The notes under the pieces: generated by a model | Databases searched by the model: none | What the model saw: the letters and a program-made list of their open reading frames with translations, nothing else | Told to the model about the DNA's origin: nothing | Made by a program: the position numbers and the translations under genes | Assembly (NCBI GenBank): GCA_018873245.2 | Contig: JAEMBT020000002.1 | Span: 4,220,001 to 4,284,000, forward strand | Source of the DNA: Archegozetes longisetosus | Taxonomy: Eukaryota > Arthropoda > Arachnida > Sarcoptiformes > Trhypochthoniidae | Reading direction: 5' to 3' | DNA: 64,000 nt | Part shown: positions 27,020-38,823 of the stretch, piece after piece | Position numbering within the stretch: position 1 is the first letter of the stretch | Layout: every line of letters begins with the position of its first letter

Positions 27020-30000
27020 TTAGGCATATAAACCCCAGAAAAATGAAGCGATTGCTATTATAAGTATTGCAAACACATTTGCAATCGATGCCCAAAAAGG
27101 GTCTTCTTTCGCATCTTCAGACGCTTTTTTAGCTTCTTCTTCTTTAGTTAATTTGTTTTCTTCTTTAGCCGCATCGATGTTAATGTCATAATCTGTGTGG
27201 CCTTTGATTTGAGATGACATACAGCAAATGGTGTACAACCATTTCTTCTTATTTTCGTCTTCATCTAACTTAATACTAGATTTCAAATTATCGTTAGTCT
27301 TATTTTGATTATTATTATTATTAGTAGTATTAGTATTATTAGTATTTTGCGAGTCGTCAGTGATATCAGAAGTGAAAGCGGTGTTAAAAACCCCAGTATC
27401 TCTATTTTCTTCTTCCGAACCAATATCAATACGAACTTTATCGCTGAATTTTGTCCAAAAAGTCAAGCGATATAACTATAAGTTCAGTAAAAGTTTTGAA
27501 AATTTTTCGAAAAGTTTTCAAAGGTTTTGAATAACTTTAAAAGTTGTCTTACATGAATTTTTTCAATTGGTTCCGTCCATAAACTGATACCAGTTGCAAC
27601 AATGCATACAATTGCGAATAGAATAACACCAAAATGTAAATAGTGTACTTTTGATAGCACGAGTGGTCTCGGATCAGGTTCTCCTGAAGCACAAGTCGGC
27701 ACATGATATGAAAATTCCATTGCGAATCTAATTAAACCAATCACAAGTCCGACCATAAGTCCCCAAAAGGCTCCCTTCTCGTTGATTCGACTCCAAAATA
27801 ATGCCAAAACATAAACGGCACAGACTGGAGGCGCTAAATAAGAGGTAACGCTTTGGATGTAATGAAATAGCTGACTTCCCTGCGAAGCTTCTATGATCGG
27901 AATCCATATAATACTGACGACCACAAGAACCAGAACAAAGAGTCGGCCTACTATGACTTGTTCGATCTCTCCAGCGTTCTTCCTGATTCTGGTGTAGATA
28001 TCAATTGTGAAAATGGTTGAGGCGCTGTTGAATATTGATGTCAATGAGCTCATTAGTGCGGCCATCATTACACTCAGCATTAGACCAGTCGCTCCTTTTA
28101 AGTATCATTGATTTTAATAGTAAAATAGTTACTGTCAAATCCAAAAAGCTAAGTATTTTTTACTTGAAGTATACAATTGACTGTATAGAGTAAAAATATT
28201 GTTCAGATAAATAGTTAGAATATGACTCGCATATACTCAACGTTTAAACATATTTTTGTCATAAATAAGTTGAGTGCAGCTTCCGTTCAAAAATGTTTGT
28301 TATACAGAAAAGTATACGTTTCAAAGAAGTACAGAACTTTTGGATTTGTTACAAATGTAGTATGGTTCTACACACAGCCGTAGCCAGCGGAAGTTGGTAG
28401 GACTATAGGCCCCCAGAAATTTTTTCGAGACTTAAGTGTAAATCTGTGCCGAAAAAATCTTGGGGAAAAGTTTGAAACTGTGTTTATCTGATGCATCAAT
28501 CGATCACTCATTGTAAACATTAATGAAAGGTTTGGTAACAAATGAGCAAATGTAAATTGGAGTTTGCCTCAGTAAACCCCAGCATTTCATTTTGGACTCT
28601 AGGCTTCCCCTAAACCAAAAATCATGGCTACGGCACTAGTCCTATAGAATTGCATACCTGCTGGCATTATTCTTAACACCAATAAGGGATAAGCAATATT
28701 AGTACATCCAGACTCAGATCCACAAACTGATTTACATTTTTCTGGATTAGAACATCCGATTTCATCTGATTGGATGAAAATAATCTTAATAGTGATTAAG
28801 AGTTAACACGATTTAACTAGTGACTTACTTGGCCACAAGACACGAGCGGCCATTCCAGGCAAAACAAGCAAATAAAGAGGCAATACTTTTAGAGATGAAG
28901 ATAAAATACAACCTGCCTTTGCATGTGTCACATTTCTAGCTGATAGTGCTCTCTGAACTATAACCTGAAAAATTATTGACAGATATAGGCGAAGGATAAA
29001 GTCGCATAACAGTTGGATACCTGGTCTGAACACCAATACCAAACTGCAGTGACAGTTAGCCCGAACACCATTCCAGACCAGGGCAGCTCGGGATCGGTTG
29101 CTGGGCGTAATAGATTCTTGTAATATTTAGTGACAGAGCTACATGAGTCACAAGATTCACCCGCAGTAATATTACACGGAAATGCGATATAGTCATAATT
29201 ATCTGGTTCTGCTTTTGATGCAAAATTGTCCATTAAGTTTCTATAACCACCAACTTTCGCAAGACCTATATTACCACAATTATTTATTTAAATTTTACTC
29301 TATATACTTTTCAACTGGTTCAATAGAAGATCTTAAACTTACTCAAAATAGTCAGAACTAGAGCTCCGCCAAGCATTAGAATTGTTTGTACAAAATCAGT
29401 CCACATTACCTAAAGATTACTTCATTATAAGTACAATGATAGGATTCATTTTTGAGACATAGTCAATCACTCTTCGTAAAATCTAGACTTGTAAAACAAG
29501 TAATCAAATGTGTAAAGAATACATTTCTATATTTTTTAAAAACTTTTACCGACGTTTCGATCTTATTGCTAAAGAAAAAATTATTTTGATTTATTCACTA
29601 AATCAAAAATTGCATTCAGCTTTGACAAACGTCTACGGGCGCGCTCTCGATGTCTTAGATAGATAATCATAATTCGTTGGACTTGTCTTTGCAATACGAG
29701 TCGATCTCCATACTATAGAATCTAATGACAAGAATTGCAGTTTATTCGGCTTTACAGGCGAAATGACATTCTATAGTATCTACTATGGTCTTGATCGACT
29801 TGTATTACAGAGACAAGTCGAACGATTTATTTTCCTGAGACATAGCCATACACGTTTGTCGGAGTTCAACTCATTTTTGATTATTGAAGTAAATCAAATA
29901 ATTATTTCTATAGAAATGCCAAATGTCAATAGAAGAGGCTATAGATTCAGAAAAGTACTGGCTACTTGTATCAAAAGTCTGGATTTTGCGAAAGTTGGTT

Positions 30001-31858
30001 TACTATATCTCAAAAATAAATTCTGTGACCACTGAACAAATGACTTAAGTAATTAAAGGTGAACCTACCGCTGTGAGACCCCCACCGATAGTGAAAAGTG
30101 CGGCAATCCCAAGTAGTATGACAACAGATATATAAATATTTAAATTTAACGATTGTTTGATGAATATGGCACCAGCGTATAAATCAGCCTATTTTCAAGA
30201 TTAATAAAAGTAAAAGATAAAAAATTTCAGTTAATTTTTCGCTCTCCTAAATTTGTTTTGATTGAGTGCGAGAATCAATTACAGTTTGGAAATCTATCTG
30301 CCGGTTCGCACTTCTTTAATCTTACGAGGGAGTTCGGGACTATGTAATAACCGATTTCAAAAATATTTTTATGGCGTAAATAACATGTCATATGATGTCC
30401 GAAAAGGCATATAAAAAAGGCTGACCGCTAGACACTTATAAGTTATGACCACTCAAAAAGTGATTTCCTATGGCTTATTACTATTGATTCCCATGTATCT
30501 TGCCTATCATATATGTGCTCTAATTCAGTCAAATTACTCAATGAATGGCAATTATATCGTTAATAAGGAAAAAGTTCGAGCGATTTTGAACAAAAAAGAA
30601 TAATCTGAAGTTTTATACTTAAAAGTAAGTTTCTATATATCAATAGTTGTAGATTTTCGTATTTACCATATCTCTAAAAATTTCTTTAGAAATTCATTGA
30701 ATTTAAAAGATATGATAGATACGAAAAATTAGAACTACCGATATATAGAACTTACTTCTAAATATGAAATTTCAGATTATCTTTTTTTTTTGTTCAAAAT
30801 GATTTGAAGTTTTTCTTTATTAACAATATTATTGCCATTCATTGAGTAATTTGACTGAATTAGAGTATGTTTTGATGGGCAAAATACATAGGAATCAATA
30901 GTAATAAGCCATAGAAAATCACTTTTTGAGTGGTCATAACTTGTAAGTGTCTAGCGGTCAGCCTTTTTTATATGCCTTTTCGGACACCATATGACATGTT
31001 ATTTATGCCATAAAAATATTTTTGAAATCGGTTATTACATAGTCCTGAACTTCCCCTCGTTAGTTCTAAATTATCGAAACTCAAAAACTCACAGATATTT
31101 TAGTGAATACATAGAGTATAAGAGCCAATACTGAGAGATATACACGAATTCGTTGACCACCAAAACGTTTCCTTAAGTATTCAGGCATTGTACTAACCTG
31201 AATATGAAAAGTGAATATTCAGACGCTATTAATAATAATAATAATAATAATAATGATAAACAATGAACTTACACCCGCAGCAGTGTAGACAGGCACGAAA
31301 ATCCAGCCTAAAACCAAGCAAATGAACATTGCCTGTTAAAAACAAATAGTTTAGATTAAATTCCTTTCTAAATCCAATACACCCTACATGGAACTCGAAG
31401 GCTGATATAGCAATACCAGAACTGGCGCCAGAACCAGCTAAGCCTATGAAGTGACCAGAACCGATATTACTGGCAAACAAAGAAGCACCAACCTATCAGT
31501 TGGACTGACTGTTTAATGTTGATGTCAAACTTAATTCTTTCGTAATGAACTCACAGGAATCCAATGCATGCTCTTACTCGCCAAGAAGTAACCGCTCACA
31601 GAATCCCCTTTACTTTTTCTGGAAGACTTAAGAAACAGAAAAGATTGACATTTGACTTTTGACATTTTCAATCGAATTTCTTATTCAATCAAATTTCGAA
31701 TATAATCGTTGAGAAATTCGTACCCAAAATCCAACGCCTAATATTCCTACGAAATAAGCAAAGATGACTACATAGTCCAACCAATGAAGATTGGCACCAC
31801 CAGGTTGTAATCCTTCTGGCACTTCTGTTGAACTCGAGAATGGAAGTGTCGAAGACAT
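27020..31858 (-). CDS. Sodium/sugar symporter, SLC5 (SGLT-like) family
   Basis: Plasma-membrane Na+-coupled solute importer. Exons on the minus strand, 5' to 3': 31724-31858, 31555-31626, 31388-31492, 31273-31332, 31093-31197, 30069-30188, 29343-29409, 29021-29265, 28829-28964, 28658-28765, 27553-28094, 27020-27475. All junctions are GT–AG with matching phases, giving about 716 aa. Residues known to bind sugar in SGLT1 are all present: Asn78, His83 and Glu102 at the same numbers, Lys319 in HAKAGC (K321 in SGLT1), and Gln465 in YIQSVTSYL (Q457). The motif [12 protein letters not shown] is also typical. This supports a sugar or inositol cargo rather than choline or iodide. The last exon has an Asn/Thr-rich low-complexity stretch (about residues 600-620) before the final C-terminal transmembrane helix ([17 protein letters not shown]). 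The gene is intact although several introns contain inverted-repeat elements. Exact substrate is unknown. Confidence 0.93.
28376..28640. mobile_element. MITE-like element with GCCGTAGCCA terminal inverted repeats
   Basis: The left end gccgtagcca (28377-28386) is mirrored by tggctacggc (28625-28634) at the right end, bounding about 260 bases without coding potential. It lies in the SLC5 intron between exons 10 and 11, its right end less than 20 bases from the exon 10 donor site. A short inverted-repeat DNA transposon relic is the best reading. No target duplication could be fixed with confidence. Confidence 0.6.
29575..29910. mobile_element. Foldback (hairpin) element in SLC5 intron
   Basis: The left arm (from about 29575 to 29728) and right arm (about 29767 to 29910) are imperfect inverted copies of each other. 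Matching blocks include gacttgtctttgcaatacgag against the complement of gtattacagagacaagtc, and tactatagaat against attctatagta. The centre is about 29747. It lies in the SLC5 intron between exons 6 and 7. Its translation gives a spurious ORF at 29763-30035. Confidence 0.75.
30322..31062. mobile_element. Long foldback element (about 740 bp) in SLC5 intron
   Basis: Two arms of roughly 350 bases are near-perfect inverted copies. The left arm opens TTACGAGGG and runs through gactatgtaataaccgatttc and gctgaccgctagacacttataag. The right arm closes with the complement of the same blocks and CCCTCGTTAG. The centre is near 30690. There is no transposase-like ORF, so it is a non-autonomous foldback or MITE. 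High arm similarity suggests a fairly recent insertion. It lies between SLC5 exons 5 and 6, its right end about 30 bases from exon 5. Confidence 0.88.
31230..31256. repeat. (TAA)n microsatellite
   Basis: Run of nine AAT/TAA units in the short SLC5 intron between exons 4 and 5, ending about 15 bases before exon 4. Confidence 0.85.
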
Positions 31859-32040
31859 AAACTTTTAGTTGATGATAAACAAATTGAAAACAAAAACTTT
31901 TGACAAAATGAATGGAGGAATAACTGCTTTGATTTAGATGAAATGTTAGCTCGTCAATTCACATGCTCCTATTGAAATAAGCACTACAAGAATTATGATC
32001 AACTTTTTAACTAGTGGATTGACATTTAAAAAGTGATAAA

Positions 32041-32253
32041 ATGGTCACCAAGGAATTACAAGATAGTTTAAGCAATTATTTTGATAATTCAACAATTTAT
32101 TACTGCATCAAAACAGTAGTAAAATATATTACATTAACTGGAATTTATTTCATTTTATTACTAAATTTGTTTACGTTAGCATTAATTAAAGCCTGGCTCG
32201 ACTCCAATAACATGATTAATTCAATAGTTATATATTTGATACTTAGAATATGA
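32041..32253 (+). CDS. Small hypothetical membrane protein, 70 aa
   Basis: The ORF starts at an ATG in good context (aaaatggtc), 180 bases from the divergently transcribed SLC5 start. It contains one hydrophobic stretch (YITLTGIYFILLLNLFTLAL, about residues 30-49). No family recognised, and no poly(A) signal or intron defines it. It could equally be a chance ORF in the SLC5 upstream region. Confidence 0.2.
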   Translation: MVTKELQDSLSNYFDNSTIYYCIKTVVKYITLTGIYFILLLNLFTLALIKAWLDSNNMINSIVIYLILRI

Positions 32254-35200
32254 ATAAATACTATTAGGTCGAGAACTTGCGCAATGTTTTTTTCAAATTT
32301 AACCTAATTATTCTTTCAATCTGTGACTAAAATTGGCCTCAAGTTTGTAATTTATAGATATATTTTTCTGAGCCATTCAGATTAGATAATGAAAATGATA
32401 ATTTAAATATCTTTATTAGAATACGTTGTAATTTGCTGTCTCATGTGAAATATGTTTCATGTTTTGGTTGAATTGTATCCGTAATGCTAAATGTGACATT
32501 TTTTCATGTTTATTAATAAATTCAACAGTCTGAACATGGCATTAAGAGTGAATCTTATTAAGTTAAGGACTCTCATCTGTTGATATAGTCTTCAGATTGA
32601 AGTATTCTTTGATCACATTCTCAATGAGTTATAATTTGTATCTCTAAGCTTTTATCAATGAAAAGTCACGTAAAACCAAACTTTCTCAGCCCAATCTAAA
32701 CTCTTTATGTCAAAGGAGCAACTGTCAAATTGATTCAATTGAAGACTGATTTTGAGCATCTATCTTAGAGAATAGAGCTTGTACTGTCTGTAAAATAGTT
32801 TCTAATTTTCAGATGATAACTTTCTTGCTCATAAACATTCACCTCTTCCTTCGTATCAACTTTTAAAGTATTAGAATAAAGAGAAAAATTTAGTCAAATG
32901 ATTCAAACATTTTCAGATATTAATATTTTAAAGCGAAAGAAAGCCTTAATCGCTATTATTAACAATAATTCATTAGATAAAATCTTTCTTTATATGAAGG
33001 CTTAGCACGAGAGTTTTTCAAATTCAATGTGTCATTTGAAAGATAACAAAAATATCTCGTTAAACCTTTTTAGTAATAAAAGAAATATAATTTTACTTGT
33101 TAAATGAATAATAATTTATTACCCACGGATAATCATAGAGTTTTTCGCTTTAAGATATCTGAAAATGGATTAATGTCAGTTTCTCAGAAGTCAGTTAACA
33201 GGATGGCATTTTAACCAGTCAGTATAGCCGAAACGGGCTAAAGTTAGTTTTACAACTGATTTTCTCATTCCTAAACCTTAGGGTTTGTCCGTTCATTCAT
33301 ACTCATCAAAGCAAAATTTAAAACTTGATTGTAACCAACACATTTAGATAGAAGCTTAAGCACCAATAATCAACAGAAAATTATAGAACTAAAATCATTT
33401 CATTAAATATTAGATTTTCTAGATTCATTTCCATTAATATTTGAGCTCAATTTTGAAATTTTAAAAAATATAACTTTTAACTTATTAGTAGAGTTATAAG
33501 AAATACTTAATCATGCTTTTTGAATAGTTGAATAAGGTTTTTAGGTTTTATATTTACTAATTCGGCTTAACAACTCTTGTTTACGGTATATCATTTCACA
33601 ACTTTCAGAATTTTTACGTTGATAATGAAATATTTTTTGCCTAGAACATGAAGTGTGTACTCTTAACTTATATTCTTAGAACTCGAGTTCTTCGTAATAA
33701 CTTTGAAAAATAGCGGACATTTTCTAAAATATAAACTGAGAATAGGAAAACAAAGAAATTAAACCTTTCGGATAAACTGACTGATTAAAATGGCACTCTG
33801 CAAAACTGACTTGTGCGAACTGACTTCTACGTGAAATGTTTGAGTGAATAAACAAAATTTCAAAAGATCTTATCTCACACTTTGAAAGTTGATACGAATA
33901 AAGAGGTTCAAACTTATGAATATCAGCTGTTCAATCTGAAAATTAGAAATTATCTTATTAGCAGTATAAGCCCTATTGGCTAAGATAGATCTTCAAAATC
34001 AAACTTCAGTTGAAAAAGGTATCAAACACGCATTTATGCGAATGCGATTCTTTTCAATAATCAGGTCAACGATCGCCTGGAGTTAAATTTTGCTTACATT
34101 CATTTAAATAGAATTATCTTCTCATGAATTAACTAATCTCATCAACATATCATTTTAAGAATAAACTACTCGCAAACATACTCATGATTCTTCCACAGAA
34201 ACCGATTCTACGTCATAAATAAGACGTGACGTGAGACAAGATATCACTTCAGTTCATCTATTTTTTTGTCATCGAAAAGTAATATCAGAAACACAATTCA
34301 TTCGTCATCTCAAAGCAAGTGTATCATAACTATTTTCACTAATGTTTGCTATCGAAATATACTGTATATTGTTCGTAACAATCCATTAAAAAGTTCTAAC
34401 ACAAAATCGGTAACTATTACTTATCGCAATGACTATAAAAAATGAAAGAATTGTGTATTTTTTCTATGAAATAGATTCAGTCAAGTTAAATCATAAAAAT
34501 TATTGTCCAGCAAAGTTTAAGAAAAAGCTTTTGTGGCAATGAAAAGTTTTTGTTCCGTTTCAGTGAGTCGTAGTTTAGTGTCACTTTTACAAAATCGATT
34601 TGAGAATTATATTTCAGCTTTATATAGAAAGAAAATAAAATTTGAGTGATCTCTGCGTCAATCGATGATGCGATCATTGCTAAAAAAAGCTCCATTCAGA
34701 GTGACTGTGTCCGAAATTTGTCTATTACCACGAAAAATCGATTTGTCTGCAGTAAATTCACGGTCAATATGTGTCAAGTCTATTTGTAGCAATTAATGAA
34801 CACATTTGGTTCAACTGCACGTAAAGCAAGACTAGCATATAAATTGGTTGAATTTACCAGTTAGCACTCCATTATTATAGCGGACAATCTATTTTCACAC
34901 AGAAAAATTTGCTGATAGACGCTTTTCAAAGTTGATCGCTATACGAGAATTACTTATATGAAAATTAGTCAATACTAAATTTTTTGAAGTTCAAGCTACT
35001 CAGCTATGTATATCTTTGAAATTAGCATTAATTATAGTGCATTAAATGCCGAAGATATTTGGAAAATTTGATACTTTAATATGAAAATTTTGTAATAAAT
35101 TGATTTTTAATGTCAGTAAAATCCAATTCAACTAAATAGTTAATATATTTTGATAATTTAACTTATGGCTATTATAAGTAATAAAAATCAAGGAGATTAT

Positions 35201-35492
35201 ATGAATACAACAAGTAGCATTCCTATGAATGTAGTCATATTTTATCTTACTCTGAATTTAATATACCCTTTATTTTATGAAACATTTTTAACAAAAGCAG
35301 ATAACAACTGCTAAATGTGTCAATTTAGCTGAATTTACACACGTTTTATACCTATAACTCGAGTCAAATAAGATAATGAGTAGTACAACTACTTTGAATT
35401 ATCACACACACATATAGTATAAGCATGTACGTATGTGTACATATGACAAGAGTAGACAACACTTAAACATGTTTCCCCTTAGCACATATGTG
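32254..35492. other. Non-coding stretch with a degenerate hairpin element
   Basis: AT-rich DNA without a recognisable gene. It contains a degenerate inverted-repeat element at about 32908-33168 and a weaker inverted match between about 33175-33215 and 33775-33835 (gcattttaaccagtcagt against actgactgattaaaatgg). A minus-strand ORF at 34486-34695 has no recognisable domain. Confidence 0.5.
32908..33168. mobile_element. Degenerate foldback element
   Basis: Left end acattttcagatat...ttaaagcgaaag is mirrored by cgctttaagatatctgaaaatgg at the right end. Inner parts of the arms still align but with many changes. No ORF. Probably an old non-autonomous hairpin element. Confidence 0.5.
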
Positions 35493-35564
35493 GACTCGGT
35501 GGCGCAACGGTAGCGCGTCTGACTCCAGATCAGAAGGCTGCGTGTTCAAATCACGTCCGGGTCA
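35493..35564 (+). tRNA. tRNA-Trp (CCA)
   Basis: A 72-nt cloverleaf without intron. The acceptor stem GACTCGG pairs with CCGGGTC (one G·U), with discriminator A at 35564. The D-arm holds the A box GGCGCAACGGTAGCGC. The anticodon stem-loop ctgactCCAgatcag gives anticodon CCA. The T-arm CGTG-TTCAAAT-CACG forms the B box. A run of five T's follows within about 15 bases and can terminate RNA polymerase III. CCA is not encoded, as expected for a nuclear gene. Confidence 0.95.
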
Positions 35565-36179
35565 AGTTTCTTTTTGCTGACTTTTTCCAATATTATATTA
35601 CCTTTTAAATTAATACTTTTGATTAAGTCCAGCTCCATGTCTAGACTGTATTAATGAAAGCTTTTGTTCAAAATTACTATAATTATTTATGCCTAACTCT
35701 CTAACTTCGTTATTAATAGCTTACTAAACAGCAAAGTTTCTGTAATCATCAGCTGAATTGTCATCAAACTGTACTCATAAGTCAATAACTATCAATTTCT
35801 AGTTCTTAATCAGGAATTGTTCAAGGCATAAATCAGATTTGAAAGATATGAACTCGAGATGACAATAGTGCCAACTATTCGAATGTTTGCAAAGTTTTGC
35901 AATAGAACCAATTTTGATATTTTGAAGCACGTACATTACTCTAAAATACCAATAGAAATACTAAAATACTGTACGGGTTCGACCAACAATTTAAAATTAG
36001 TTTCGATGTGAAGAGATGCGCGATCCGATCAACTGTAGTTTCATTGTTGAATGCAATCGCACTAAAATGGATTCGTTTGAGCTATCTCAACAAATTTAAT
36101 AAGAAAATATTTTTGTTGTAAACTAGACAAACTAGAGATCGCTAATAGTATTTTACTGGAAATTTTTCAAAAACAAAAT
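35565..36179. other. Spacer between two tRNA genes
   Basis: About 600 bases of AT-rich DNA. T runs on either side act as likely Pol III terminators of the two convergent tRNA genes. Nothing else seen. Confidence 0.5.
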
Positions 36180-36250
36180 TGCGTCGGCCGGGAATCGAAC
36201 CCGGGCCACCCGCGTGGCAGGCGAGTATTCTACCACTGAACCACCGACGC
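36180..36250 (-). tRNA. tRNA-Gly (GCC)
   Basis: A 71-nt cloverleaf on the minus strand. The acceptor stem GCGTCGG pairs perfectly with CCGACGC, with discriminator A. The D-arm is TGGTTCAGTGGTAGAA. The anticodon loop CTGCCAC gives anticodon GCC. The T-arm CCGGG-TTCGATT-CCCGG forms a consensus B box. On the minus strand the gene is followed by T-rich sequence (ATTTTGTTTTTG) suitable for Pol III termination. No intron. Confidence 0.96.
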
Positions 36251-36610
36251 AGCTGGTTTAGATTTAAACCTGTTCAATACTGCTTTCTAAATATGTTTAG
36301 ATATTTAAAATATAATCCTGAGGTCATTCGCTTCATTGAAGCTGAAAAGTTGTTATGATAAAATCCCATAAGCATTGGATAATAAGAACGAGTTAGTGGT
36401 AGTTAAGTAAGTTTTAAGAAAGTGGTTTCGATTGAGGCAAAAAACGAAAATAGTTTATTTCGACAATTTTTATTTAGTTTATAAAATTTTGCGTATAAAG
36501 ATATTAAAATAGAATGTGACTGACTTAAGCCTAGTTCTTATTAAGCATTTATAATCTTTTGTTACTTGAAGGATATCATAATTAGAAATTAGCTAATTAT
36601 TAACACAATA

Positions 36611-37099
36611 CTAAACAGTATAACTTCTATTATCTCGAATCTGAACTGTCCATACATTAGGAACTTTTTTATTTTTGCCACGAGCTATATCGTATTTAAT
36701 CTTCAAAGCGAAAATCAGTGAAAGTAGTGCAGATGGGAGTTCGACAATAAAACCAAATACATTTTTACGAAGTGCTTGATTTACGAACCCAAACATAAAA
36801 AACAACAGTATAAGATTCGAGTAAAATAATAACAAACGATGGTTATAGAAAACAACACCAAAAAAGCCAACAAATGTAATGATTTCAATACTAATGTAAT
36901 AAATTATTATAACAATTCTCCAATCATTCCAATAGATTTGATCGTTTCCGCTTAGATCTGAAGTCTGATTCTTGGACACATCTTTAAGACACTCATCGTA
37001 TCCATAAATTGTTGAAATGAATGTCAATACTATGAATGTGGTTAAAAGACTTTTGAAGATTAATAGACCCTTAGAATCATCGTTTGTTGATTCAGACAT
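36611..37099 (-). CDS. Tetraspan membrane protein, 162 aa (family member 1)
   Basis: Single-exon ORF with ATG at 37099. Four hydrophobic segments are visible (about residues 14-33, 61-82, 86-105 and 112-132). The stretch YWNDWRIVIIIYY...FVGFFGVV before and within TM2 matches YWNSWRAVIIVYL...LVGLFGAI of the next gene, so the two are paralogues. The first extracellular loop has one Cys and an NQT sequon. The C-terminal tail is short and basic, without PPxY. Function unknown. It resembles arthropod four-helix proteins of the DUF4728/Pasiflora or LAPTM type in topology, but I cannot assign it. One of four such genes within 8.5 kb. Confidence 0.8.
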   Translation of the reverse strand: MSESTNDDSKGLLIFKSLLTTFIVLTFISTIYGYDECLKDVSKNQTSDLSGNDQIYWNDWRIVIIIYYISIEIITFVGFFGVVFYNHRLLLFYSNLILLFFMFGFVNQALRKNVFGFIVELPSALLSLIFALKIKYDIARGKNKKVPNVWTVQIRDNRSYTV

Positions 37100-38256
37100 T
37101 TTATAAAGAGTTTAGTGTTAAATATTTATCAAACATTATAGATTCTTTGGTCTGTTTGTGACTGTTCAAAGCGATAACTCACTTGATCTATTCTGATAAT
37201 GTTTTGTTAAAGTTTTATTACTGCGTTGGTAGTCAAATCTGATTTTTAATCAATTGTCTGATTTTTCAATGTTATTCTAAACAATGAAATAAGGCTTAGA
37301 TCTAATTTATGATTTACTTTCTATTGTATTATAATCATAAAAGTTAAGCTTAACATTTGTTTATTTAATAATTGATATTCACCTAAATATTTTCTAACCT
37401 AACATTCCTGTTCAATAGAATGTGCATCAAATTTCAGTTTTGATAAAATGAACACACATCAAAATTCTTCACGACTCACTACAGCTACAGTATTAATATG
37501 AATAATCAAATTGCAGTTGAAATTAGGTACTGGGTTTGAGTGCATTTTCATAAGTATTTGTTGTTATCATTACCAGCACACTTAATGAAACAATAATCCT
37601 CGATGGAAACTAGAAAAACACAGTTGCTATGCCGGCTTTCCTTTGGTGGACCTCGATTTGCTGACAAATTTTATTTGCAGTCTGCTTTCTGACCAAATTC
37701 AATATGAAAGTCCATTGATATACAATTAATTATTGAAAAATAGAAAGCATCTCTTGAAATAAACCTGGTTAACATCGAGGATTGTTGTTTTATTGAGTGC
37801 ACGAGCGATAGTACAAGGCTTAATATGTATTTTATTATCTAATACTATCGTAAAAGTCAGGAGAGACAACAATTTTCGATAGAATGTGCAATTTTCTGAC
37901 TCGTTAACAAAAAACTTAATTTTATTTCATTTAATTTACCCACAATAAAAAATGCTTCAACTTCTGATAACATAATTAATTAATTAGTCATTTAGAGATC
38001 TATCTATTAGTTTTGTTCTTAAAGCTGAATATTTTATGATCAAAGAGTTACATGACTACTGAAAAATTTTGAAAATCTCTATCTTCAATAAACTAATGGC
38101 AAATCTATGGCTGAAAGTTATTGGAGAATAATCTCACAATTATAGAATATTCCCGAAATTTCAAGTTTCCAGAAGAATAATTTTCATTAAGGCATAAACT
38201 CTTAGTTTCGGTCATCAATTATTTTAATAGTAACAATCATTTGAATATTAGTACTT
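37100..38256. other. Spacer between tetraspan genes
   Basis: About 1.1 kb of AT-rich DNA with no ORF or repeat that I can support. It should contain the promoter of the minus-strand gene starting at 37099 and the 3' end of the gene at 38257. Confidence 0.45.
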
Positions 38257-38823
38257 TCAATATTTGAATGTAGAAGATTGACCTGGATAAGGAGGTGGTG
38301 GATCTGATCCAGATGTTTGAAAGTATGAACTTTGATTAGGAATGTAAGACGGAGAAACTTGAATGACGGCTGGAGCGGAAGTTACGATAGTTTGCGGCGC
38401 AGTGACAGGCGGACTCGGATATTGTTTTTGTTTTATTCTTCTCGCAAAATAAAAAGCAGACACAATCACAACGATTACGACTAAATAGTTGAATACGTTA
38501 GCATTTCTGAGGGCCATATTTGAGAAATTAAAAAACCATAGAATGGTCATAGCTATGCCATAAGAAAAAGTTAGCCGAAAATTCTCTTTAATAGCTCCAA
38601 ACAGACCAACTAGTGCTATGACATCTTCAATAATTAAATAAACAATGATGACAGCGCGCCATGAATTCCAATAGGCACTGTCTCCAGGATATAATTCTTT
38701 ATATTGATTGACCTTATGGATTACGACACCATAAGCAACAAATGTTGCGATTAGTGTTAATATTGTGAAAGATATTAAAACATATTTTGCGAGTAAATAA
38801 GACTGTTCTGGACGTAACGCCAT
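38257..38823 (-). CDS. Tetraspan membrane protein with PPPPY tail, 188 aa (family member 2)
   Basis: Single-exon ORF with ATG at 38823. Four transmembrane helices lie at about residues 14-36, 57-77, 84-103 and 109-128. They are followed by the basic stop-transfer RRIKQKQ and a Pro/Ser-rich cytoplasmic tail. The tail contains DPPPPYPG (about 174-181), a PPxY motif of the kind bound by WW domains of Nedd4-type ubiquitin ligases, often used to control endosomal sorting (family knowledge, not shown here). The TM2 region YWNSWRAVIIVYL is shared with the gene at 36611. A TATATA stretch lies about 130 bases upstream. Function unknown. Confidence 0.85.
   Translation of the reverse strand: MALRPEQSYLLAKYVLISFTILTLIATFVAYGVVIHKVNQYKELYPGDSAYWNSWRAVIIVYLIIEDVIALVGLFGAIKENFRLTFSYGIAMTILWFFNFSNMALRNANVFNYLVVIVVIVSAFYFARRIKQKQYPSPPVTAPQTIVTSAPAVIQVSPSYIPNQSSYFQTSGSDPPPPYPGQSSTFKY

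Noticed and set aside
29763..30035. ORF of 90 codons on the plus strand
   Set aside because: Starts in the right arm of a foldback element inside an SLC5 intron; no domain and no start support.
33175..33835. Possible further large foldback element
   Set aside because: Only about 40 bases match in inverted orientation (tggcattttaaccagtcagt region) and the inner parts do not align; too weak to call.
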